Of a DNA stretch of 33,834 nt, positions 28,485-33,834 are shown in pieces; positions within the stretch are counted from its first letter, which is position 1, and each line of letters begins with the position of its first letter. The DNA comes from Clostridia bacterium (GTDB lineage Bacteria; Bacillota; Clostridia; Oscillospirales; CAG-272): positions 1 to 33,834 of the forward strand of contig JAFZTO010000054.1 of NCBI GenBank assembly GCA_017618795.1, read 5' to 3'. Under the pieces are notes generated by a model. That model did not search any database and was not told the origin of the DNA. It saw only the letters and a program-made list of their open reading frames with translations. Position numbers and translations under genes: made by a program.

Positions 28485-31013
28485 ATGAACAAGTATAACG
28501 GATACGACGATACGACGCTTGTTGAAATGACTCTGCTCGGCGATAGTGACGCATACGGAGAGCTTGTTTCGCGCCATGAAAAAGCGGTCATTGGGTCTGC
28601 GGTGAAAATCACGAAGAATGAGTTTTCCGCGCAGGACGCCTGCCAGGACGCGTTTGTTTCCGCATGGATGAATCTGTCACAACTGAGAGAAAAAGCGTTG
28701 TTTCGTCCGTGGGTCTGCGCTATCTGCGTCAGGTGCGCTCTGAAAGTTAACGAGCGCTATGCCGCCGCCATACCCGCAATAAGTCTTGACGCGCTTGATT
28801 TTGATATTCCGGACGCGGAGCGGTTCGATGAATATGACGATATTCATGACGCCATTTCGAAACTGAGCGAAAAGATCAGAAACGTTATACAACTTCATTA
28901 TTTCGACGGATATTCCGTTTCCGAGATTGCCGAAAGGCTGTCCGTACCGGTCGGAACGGTCAAATGGCGGTTAAACGAAGGCAGAAAAAAACTAAGGGAG
29001 GGATTCGAAATAATGGAAAAAGAATTTGATGAAAATGAAACTATGGTAAAACGTGTTCTGCGTCAGGTAGACGAGCTTAAGCTCTGGGACCTTAAAAAGA
29101 ACAAAAACGGCTTTGAAAATGAGTACAAAAACGTACTTGCATCGGCAAACGAGCTGCCGGAAGGCAAGGACAAAAGTCACGCAATGGCTGACATTCTTCT
29201 GCTTGGCTACTGGTGGCTGCCCGGGCAGAAAAACGAACAGATTTTAGCCGAAATAAAGAAGCACGCGGAGCAAAGCGAAAACGAAGAAGTAATGATAAGC
29301 GTAATTGCCAATGAATCAGATAAATATTCAGGCGAAGAATACGCAAAATTCATGCTTGAAACAGAAATACCATACACGCAAAAGCACAAAATGAAAAAGG
29401 CAGAGGCGTACTGTCGTTTTTGGCTCGGACACTATTATTTCAGTTCAAATAAGCCAGACAAAGGATTTTCGTGCTATAATGAGGTGCTTGATCTTTTAGA
29501 ACCGTCCGACGTTTACTATGCAAATGCAAAATCGGCGATAACGGCGGAAAGAAAGCGCATAGAACTCAAACCGAATAAAACACTACTTGGCTACACCGCT
29601 ACGGGAGAGGTTTACCGTTACATTGACGGCAAACTGTATTTTATAAGTCAACCCGGTTACGGGGACTGCGGCATGCCTGTCTTTTGGTATGCAAGCTTAT
29701 GCGACGGTCTGATATACGATCCCGATTTAAAACAAGGCGACACCGTGGTATCGAGCGATGGTGTGTCAGCGCTAATTTGCGAAAGCACCGACGCGACTGT
29801 AAGCACAAAAGCTGGTGTTTTTGAACACTGCACCGTTTATTCTATCTCCGGAAACTTTAAAACTGTATACTGTCCCGGCGTTGGGATCGTGTATTCGGAA
29901 TTTAGCGATTTAAAGGTCAGTCTGGTAAAGTTCACTGTTAAAGGCGGCGACGGCATGATACCGTTTTATCCCGGAAACCGCTGGGAATACGAGGCGGATT
30001 ACAACGGAGATGAATACGATCAGGAAAACGTGTTTGAAGTCACATCTTATAAAAAAGGCGAGGCGGTCGTATCCGCCTACAGCGTTTTGTGTATGAAGGA
30101 AGATGCGAGCACCTTTGCCGGAATCATGAGATATGCGGCGAACAGATACGCCGAGGAGTGCGGTAACAATCAGTGGCGTCTTGTTGAAGTGCGCGATAAG
30201 ATGAAAAAAGCGGGAATGCTCGCAAAAACGAAAAAGGAAAAGGTGTGGTTTCAGACGGCGTATGACGTTGTGGACAGGATATTTAATACCGATCCTGAAT
30301 TTACACCGGACTGTAAAGAAAAAGGTCTGTGGAATTTCTTTAATTTTTACGACGCAGAAAGAAAAGACAGCTTGGTCTGTGTCTCTTACATAATTACCGA
30401 AATAAAAAAATCGATCGAGTGGAAGGACCGTGTAAAAGGGGCTCAGCCGTTTAGATTGCTTTATAATTTACTGTACATTATCATACAAAGCGGTACCGGC
30501 TGCGTCTGGTGTGACAAATGGACTCCGGGATATACTGACACGACCACGATAGACTACTACGGAACACCGATAAACACGGCTGTATCCGTCAGCGAAAACG
30601 AATGTGTGAACACACCGGCGGGCACGTTTGAGAACTGCCGGCATGTAAACCTTGATGTGACAGGATTCGAAGGCGGACTTGGATATTTCGGCGGCCGTAT
30701 GGAATGCTGGTATGCAAACGGTATAGGGCTTGTAAAATACAAGCGCCCGGTGAATGACGAAGTCGAAAACGTCTGGGAACTGACAGCGTACGAGGGAGAA
30801 GGCGACGGATTCTTTCCGATAAACGACGGGCTTATACGACGCTACGAGCCTAAAGACATAGGCGACGGCTGCCGTGGGTTCGTTGAATACACGTACGTTG
30901 CGGATGAGACCGGTACGACGATATTCACGAACGCATGCGGAGTGCAAAACCGGGAAGAGTATGAAAAAGCAACGAAAGAATCGCAGCAAAAAAGAAAACC
31001 GCTTCCCATTTGA
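28485..31013 (+). CDS. ECF-type RNA polymerase sigma factor with a large duplicated C-terminal extension
   Basis: An 842-residue protein. Region sigma-2 is at about 10-80 (AQDACQDAFVSAWMNL as the core) and sigma-4 at about 120-172 (LHYFDGYSVSEIAERLSVPV, GTVKWRLNEGRKKLRE). An ordinary ECF sigma ends near residue 180; here about 660 more residues follow. An alpha-helical, TPR-like stretch (230-355) leads to two copies of a beta-rich unit: STKAGVFEHC ... PGVGIVYSEF then FYPGNRWEYEAD (about 420-505), and NTPAGTFENC ... ANGIGLVKYKR then FFPINDGLIRRYEP (about 697-790). No transmembrane helix or signal peptide is convincing, so the extension is cytoplasmic and may sense a ligand or replace an anti-sigma factor. 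No anti-sigma gene is adjacent. CGGAG precedes the start. Confidence 0.8.
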   Translation: MNKYNGYDDTTLVEMTLLGDSDAYGELVSRHEKAVIGSAVKITKNEFSAQDACQDAFVSAWMNLSQLREKALFRPWVCAICVRCALKVNERYAAAIPAISLDALDFDIPDAERFDEYDDIHDAISKLSEKIRNVIQLHYFDGYSVSEIAERLSVPVGTVKWRLNEGRKKLREGFEIMEKEFDENETMVKRVLRQVDELKLWDLKKNKNGFENEYKNVLASANELPEGKDKSHAMADILLLGYWWLPGQKNEQILAEIKKHAEQSENEEVMISVIANESDKYSGEEYAKFMLETEIPYTQKHKMKKAEAYCRFWLGHYYFSSNKPDKGFSCYNEVLDLLEPSDVYYANAKSAITAERKRIELKPNKTLLGYTATGEVYRYIDGKLYFISQPGYGDCGMPVFWYASLCDGLIYDPDLKQGDTVVSSDGVSALICESTDATVSTKAGVFEHCTVYSISGNFKTVYCPGVGIVYSEFSDLKVSLVKFTVKGGDGMIPFYPGNRWEYEADYNGDEYDQENVFEVTSYKKGEAVVSAYSVLCMKEDASTFAGIMRYAANRYAEECGNNQWRLVEVRDKMKKAGMLAKTKKEKVWFQTAYDVVDRIFNTDPEFTPDCKEKGLWNFFNFYDAERKDSLVCVSYIITEIKKSIEWKDRVKGAQPFRLLYNLLYIIIQSGTGCVWCDKWTPGYTDTTTIDYYGTPINTAVSVSENECVNTPAGTFENCRHVNLDVTGFEGGLGYFGGRMECWYANGIGLVKYKRPVNDEVENVWELTAYEGEGDGFFPINDGLIRRYEPKDIGDGCRGFVEYTYVADETGTTIFTNACGVQNREEYEKATKESQQKRKPLPI

Positions 31014-31075
31014 GTATTTTTCCGATACAACTTGAATTTGTCCTGTGAATTCAATTATTCATGATGATTACAAAA

Positions 31076-31128
31076 GCCGAAAGGAGAAGCTACTTCCTTA
31101 CGTAGTCTCTCCTTTCGGCGGTTTTATT
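31076..31128. terminator. Long-stem bidirectional terminator
   Basis: GCCGAAAGGAGA (31076-31087) pairs with TCTCCTTTCGGC (31108-31119), a perfect 12-bp stem, with an additional CTAC/GTAG pairing inside, followed by GGTTTTATT. On the minus strand the same stem is followed by TTTTGTAA. It separates the sigma factor gene from the convergent deacylase/racemase operon. Confidence 0.85.
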
Positions 31129-31136
31129 CAGATTAT

Positions 31137-31697
31137 TCAGAACCCGTCGAGGCAGACGACTCCGTATTCATGCCCGAGGGCGGGGAGTACCTTTCCGGTC
31201 AGGTCCTCCATTCTGAATTTCAGGCTCGTCGTGTTTCTGCAAGGGTGGCAGCCGAACCATTCCTGTCTAAGCACGTCACGGTCAAAGTACAGCGAAACGC
31301 GCTTTTGCCTGTCGAAAAGCAGTCCCATCACGCTCGCGCTTCCGGGCGAGCACGAGAGCATTTCCTCCATTGCCTCCGGCGGCGCGAAGCTGAGGCGGGC
31401 GGAGCCTATCTCCTTTGAAAATATCTTCGTCACGTATCTTTTTGCCGCCGGCATCACGAGGAGATAAAATTTCGTTTTCTGCGTGTTGCAGAGAAAAATG
31501 TTCTTGCTTATGGTGATCCCGAGCTCCCTGCCGCGTATCTCGCAGTCCTCCATAGTCACGGATGGCGCGTGATCCATGCGGTAATACTTTATCCCCAGTC
31601 CGTCCAGAAATTCATATACTTTAAGCTCCTGATCGGGCCTTCCGTCCGTATCCGCGGGAGAACCCGCGAATACCGGGGAGCATTCAAGCCGACTCAC
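31137..31697 (-). CDS. Prolyl-tRNA synthetase-associated (YbaK/ProX-type) deacylase-like protein, GTG start
   Basis: A 186-residue protein of the YbaK/ProX family, freestanding editing domains that hydrolyse mischarged Ala- or Cys-tRNA(Pro). Family features include MDHAPSVTMEDC early on, KNIFLCNTQKTKFYLLVMP in the core, and the C-terminal GCHPCRNTTSLKF. The open frame runs much further upstream, but that part overlaps the racemase gene in another frame. I chose the GTG at 31697 because GGGGAG lies 8 nt upstream and the codon overlaps the racemase stop as GTGA, indicating coupled translation. Cytoplasmic. Amino acid specificity cannot be read from the sequence. Confidence 0.8.
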   Translation of the reverse strand: MSRLECSPVFAGSPADTDGRPDQELKVYEFLDGLGIKYYRMDHAPSVTMEDCEIRGRELGITISKNIFLCNTQKTKFYLLVMPAAKRYVTKIFSKEIGSARLSFAPPEAMEEMLSCSPGSASVMGLLFDRQKRVSLYFDRDVLRQEWFGCHPCRNTTSLKFRMEDLTGKVLPALGHEYGVVCLDGF

Positions 31698-32473
31698 AGT
31701 CTCTGCTCCCCTATTCCGACGAGCGAGTAGTTTTCTATCTCCCCGCCGAGGAATACGGCGGCGTTCCGGGAAAATCCCTCCGGGTCGTCGGTGACCTCGA
31801 AGATTGTGCGTCCGTTTTCCTTTTTGACGCAGAAGCGCGAAATTTCCTTCGCCGCCTCCTCGCCGGAACTGATTATCTTCGCTCCGGGCAGAAACTCCGA
31901 AATTGCCCGGCTTATTATGGGATAGTGGGTGCATCCGAGGATTACAGTGTCGGGGTCGAAATCCCGCACGTCGGAAAGGTATTTTTCAACCGCTATCTTC
32001 ACCATCTGCGAGTCCGGCCCCTCGCCGTTCTCCACCAGCGGAACGAACAGCGGGCAGGCGCGCGACATGATTTCGAGTCTGCCGTCAATTGAGGCAAGAG
32101 CCCGTTCGAACGCGCCGCTCCTGACGGTAGCGCCTGTAGCGAGCACCGCGACCCGGCCGTTTGACGTGGTCTTTGCCGCGCGCTCCGACGCCGGGAGAAT
32201 GACACCGGTCACGGGGACAGGAAGAGATTCGCAGAGCTCGTCAAGGGCGTTTGCCGATACCGTTCCGCACGCCACAAGGAGCCTGTCGATCCCGCGCTCG
32301 CAGAGATATTTTCCGCATTCGGCCGCGTATCTTTTTATGGTTGCGGCAGATTTCGTCCCATACGGAAGGCGCGCGGTATCGCCGAGGTATATGATATTCT
32401 CGTCCGGGCACAGGCGCCGAAGCTCTTTGTAAGCCGTCAGCCCTCCCAGACCGCTGTCGTAAATTCCGGTCAT
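31694..32473 (-). CDS. murI: Glutamate racemase
   Basis: A 259-residue glutamate racemase, which interconverts L- and D-glutamate to supply D-Glu for peptidoglycan. IYDSGLGGLT (4-13), GDTARLPYGTKS (31-42), the first catalytic cysteine in LVACGTVSANAL and the second in VILGCTHYP are present. In most MurI proteins the first site reads ACNT; here it is ACGT, a variant that leaves the cysteine intact. The ATG follows the promoter by about 25 nt of leader, with a weak AGG. It is coupled to the downstream deacylase gene. Confidence 0.9.
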   Translation of the reverse strand: MTGIYDSGLGGLTAYKELRRLCPDENIIYLGDTARLPYGTKSAATIKRYAAECGKYLCERGIDRLLVACGTVSANALDELCESLPVPVTGVILPASERAAKTTSNGRVAVLATGATVRSGAFERALASIDGRLEIMSRACPLFVPLVENGEGPDSQMVKIAVEKYLSDVRDFDPDTVILGCTHYPIISRAISEFLPGAKIISSGEEAAKEISRFCVKKENGRTIFEVTDDPEGFSRNAAVFLGGEIENYSLVGIGEQRL

Positions 32474-32503
32474 TTGTTTGCCTGTCTGATTTCTGATACA
32501 TAT

Positions 32504-32532
32504 ATTTTACCACATTTTTCGCCGTTTGTAAA
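32504..32532 (-). promoter_or_regulatory. Sigma-A promoter of the racemase/deacylase operon
   Basis: On the minus strand TTTACA (32532-32527) and TAAAAT (32509-32504) are 17 nt apart with TGG before the -10 and an A-tract in the spacer. It lies back-to-back with the RNase promoter, whose -35 begins 30 nt away. Confidence 0.75.
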
Positions 32533-32561
32533 CACCGATGCGACAAATTTGGCTCTTCCGC

Positions 32562-32590
32562 TTGAAAAACGGGAAAAAAAATGATATAAT
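32562..32590 (+). promoter_or_regulatory. Sigma-A promoter of the barnase-like/barstar operon
   Basis: TTGAAA (32562-32567) and TATAAT (32585-32590) are 17 nt apart; the spacer is GGG plus an eight-A tract ending in TGA (extended -10). Transcription should start near 32597, about 25 nt before the ATG. Confidence 0.8.
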
Positions 32591-32621
32591 AATCGTAATA
32601 AAACGCATAAGGGAAACGGAT

Positions 32622-33182
32622 ATGAACGAAAAGCAAAAAAACCGGAAATTTCTGACATACCTGATTATCGCGATAGTCGCAATAATTGCGCTCATATTCC
32701 TCGCGAAGACGGGAAAGCTTGACGGAGTAATAAAAATGCTGACGGGGCAGGATACGGGCTCACAGGTCAGCGTTATTACCGGAGATGACGCAACCGCAGA
32801 TCATGGTTCACATCAGACAGGACAGTCCGCTCAGTTGCCGGAGGACGGAAAGTACGATTCGAAGGAAGAGGTCGCCCTGTACATACATCTGTACGGACAT
32901 CTTCCGTCAAACTACGTGACAAAGACGGAGGCCAGAGACAAAGGCTGGGAGGGCGGCGGACTTGACGCCTATTATCCCGGCTGCTCTATCGGAGGCGACA
33001 AGTTCGGCAACAGCGAAGGACTTCTCCCAAAAAAGAAGGGGCGGCAGTACTACGAGTGCGACATAGACACGGCGGGTAAATCCTCGCGCGGAGCAAAGCG
33101 CATCGTTTTCTCGAACGACGGGCTTGTCTATTACACTGAAGACCACTACGAATCATTCGAACTTCTATACGGTAACCCATAA
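32622..33182 (+). CDS. Membrane-tethered barnase-like ribonuclease
   Basis: A 186-residue protein. A single N-terminal hydrophobic segment (10-28), with no evident cleavage site, suggests membrane tethering or a signal anchor; a polar spacer (42-76) follows. Residues 78-186 are a full barnase-type guanyl-specific RNase domain: LPSNYVTKTEARDKGW, SIGGDKFGN, YYECDIDT, RGAKRIVFSND and EDHYESF line up with barnase. The catalytic set is kept: Lys101 (barnase Lys27), Glu145 (Glu73), Arg156 (Arg83), Arg160 (Arg87) and His175 (His102). The position of Arg59, which contacts guanine and barstar, is Ser131. The next gene is its inhibitor, overlapping by one base (TAATG). It may be a secreted nutritional RNase or a weapon against neighbouring cells. 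Confidence 0.85.
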   Translation: MNEKQKNRKFLTYLIIAIVAIIALIFLAKTGKLDGVIKMLTGQDTGSQVSVITGDDATADHGSHQTGQSAQLPEDGKYDSKEEVALYIHLYGHLPSNYVTKTEARDKGWEGGGLDAYYPGCSIGGDKFGNSEGLLPKKKGRQYYECDIDTAGKSSRGAKRIVFSNDGLVYYTEDHYESFELLYGNP

Positions 33183-33454
33183 TGAAACTTACGGTACTTG
33201 ACGGGGATAAAATGACCGACATAAGATCGGCGCACGACTATATAGCCGGCTGTCTCGGTTTCCCCGATTATTACGGGCGCAATCTCGACGCCCTCGCCGA
33301 CTGTCTCGGCGATCTGCCGCATGACACCTGCATAGTGCTGCAGAACTACAGGGCAATGAAAAGGCATCTCGGGTCCTACGCGGAGAGGACGGTCAGGGTC
33401 TTCGACGAGACGGCGGAGGCCTGCGGGTACGATTTTGTGATTGTAAACGAATAA
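33182..33454 (+). CDS. Barstar-family ribonuclease inhibitor
   Basis: A 90-residue cytoplasmic protein of the barstar family, which plugs the active site of barnase-type RNases and protects the producer. The signature DYYGRNLDALADCL (29-42) is present, with the contact residues Tyr30, Asn34, Asp36 and Asp40 (barstar Tyr29, Asn33, Asp35, Asp39) retained. It starts on the last base of the RNase stop codon, so translation of toxin and inhibitor should be coupled. Any premature cytoplasmic activity of the RNase would then be blocked. Confidence 0.9.
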   Translation: MKLTVLDGDKMTDIRSAHDYIAGCLGFPDYYGRNLDALADCLGDLPHDTCIVLQNYRAMKRHLGSYAERTVRVFDETAEACGYDFVIVNE

Positions 33455-33456
33455 CG

Positions 33457-33537
33457 ATAACTTTTGGAAGTCCCAAACAACCTTTTGGATACGGTGCTGG
33501 TTTTGATTGGTATTTCGAACCGATCATAATCCATTAA
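33457..33537 (+). pseudogene. Possible C-terminal remnant of a lost gene after barstar
   Basis: Directly after the barstar stop, another frame reads ITFGSPKQPFGYGAGFDWYF and then EPIIIH before a stop. The composition (aromatic and Gly-rich, low in rare-codon runs) looks like a real protein end rather than random intergenic DNA, but there is no start codon or ribosome binding site. It may be the tail of a gene truncated by recombination. I do not recognise the family. The remaining intergenic DNA up to 33568 is AT-rich and featureless. Confidence 0.25.
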
Positions 33538-33568
33538 TGTTCAATTAAATTTATTTAAAGGTGCAAAA

Positions 33569-33834
33569 ATGAGATTCGATTACCAAATGTATCTTAAAAG
33601 TGATTTCTACGTTCCATTGGGAGTTTTACTTTTTGGTATCGCATTTATCGCTGTTAATATAGCGGGTTTTATTCAAAACTTCGAAAGCAAAAACCGTTTT
33701 CAATATTTAATCCCGTTTCTTTTTGGATTGTTTTTTATAATTCTTTCATTATGCCAAATGATACGGGGTATGGCCATTTTGAAAGATCGGGATTTAGAAA
33801 CATTTGAGGTGGCCGGCAAAGTGGAAAAAATTGA
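33569..33834 (+). CDS. Membrane protein of unknown function (partial, runs off the right edge)
   Basis: The frame is open from an ATG preceded by AAAGGTG (5-nt spacing) to the window end, 88 codons. The start MRFDYQMYLKSDFYVPLGVL leads into two hydrophobic segments (about residues 14-34 and 46-66), then a soluble stretch with LKDRDLETFEVAGKVEKI. The pattern (two N-terminal helices, then a small beta domain) resembles DUF3592-like proteins, but that is a guess. Base composition and codon use (TTT, TTA, ATT, AAA) are clearly AT-richer than in the genes to the left, suggesting foreign DNA. Confidence 0.6.
   Translation, partial: MRFDYQMYLKSDFYVPLGVLLFGIAFIAVNIAGFIQNFESKNRFQYLIPFLFGLFFIILSLCQMIRGMAILKDRDLETFEVAGKVEKI

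Noticed and set aside
31698-31934. N-terminal 79-codon extension of the deacylase-like frame
   Set aside because: It lies inside the glutamate racemase gene in another frame and reads as an Arg/Gly-rich shadow; the GTG at 31697 has a good ribosome binding site.
1-33834. tRNA, rRNA, CRISPR arrays, insertion sequences, integrases
   Set aside because: Looked for and not seen: no cloverleaf-like gene, no spaced direct repeats of CRISPR type, no transposase or recombinase motif in any frame.

Overview
The window looks like part of a chromosome from an anaerobic Firmicute, most likely an uncultured gut or rumen Clostridia (Oscillospirales/Christensenellales-like). This is inferred from strong AGGAGG-type ribosome binding sites, consensus sigma-A promoters with TGn-extended -10 boxes, the three-gene glycerol-3-phosphate dehydrogenase/DUF1667 cluster typical of Clostridia, Gram-positive-style lipoproteins, and many secreted proteins ending in one transmembrane helix plus a short Lys/Arg tail. 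No taxonomic search could be run.

Layout. 1-463: start of a probable ribosomal protein S6 gene (minus strand, leaving the window) with a consensus promoter and a leader of about 250 nt. 464-4951 (minus): an operon encoding a PlsC-like acyltransferase with a zinc ribbon, then a GlpA-like FAD dehydrogenase, a GlpB-like oxidoreductase and a DUF1667 protein. 5289-9597 (plus): two paralogous secreted right-handed beta-helix proteins and a DUF1295 membrane protein, closed by a strong terminator. 9654-18554 (plus): a GH127-like enzyme, a membrane-anchored beta-sandwich protein, a GH99/WbsX-like lipoprotein and an SGNH esterase lipoprotein; then, from a second promoter of the same design, two more anchored beta-sandwich proteins and a sugar-binding lipoprotein. 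18560-19489 (minus): an AraC-family regulator, divergent from the next operon. 19555-24095 (plus): anchored GH27 with a CBM6-like domain, another anchored beta-sandwich protein, and a GH36-like enzyme. 24218-28104 (plus): anchored GH27, cytoplasmic GH27, and a surface tyrosine phosphatase. 28134-31128 (plus): an ECF sigma factor with a very large C-terminal extension. 31137-32532 (minus): glutamate racemase and a prolyl-tRNA deacylase-like protein. 32562-33454 (plus): a membrane-tethered barnase-like RNase with its barstar. 33457-33834: AT-rich DNA with a coding remnant and a partial membrane-protein gene.

Taken together, 5.3-28.1 kb reads as a Gram-positive glycan-utilisation island aimed at alpha-galactose- and probably arabinose-decorated plant polysaccharide. 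Surface enzymes (GH27, GH99-like, SGNH esterase, beta-helix proteins) sit beside cytoplasmic enzymes (GH27, GH36-like, GH127-like). A sugar-binding lipoprotein is present but no ABC permease is in the window. The recurring novelty is a family of membrane-anchored proteins built on one unnamed beta-sandwich domain (five copies in four proteins), encoded inside the enzyme operons, plus a shared C-terminal 'TM helix + KKK' anchor with no LPXTG. The ECF sigma factor with a duplicated C-terminal domain and the surface tyrosine phosphatase are the other unusual parts.
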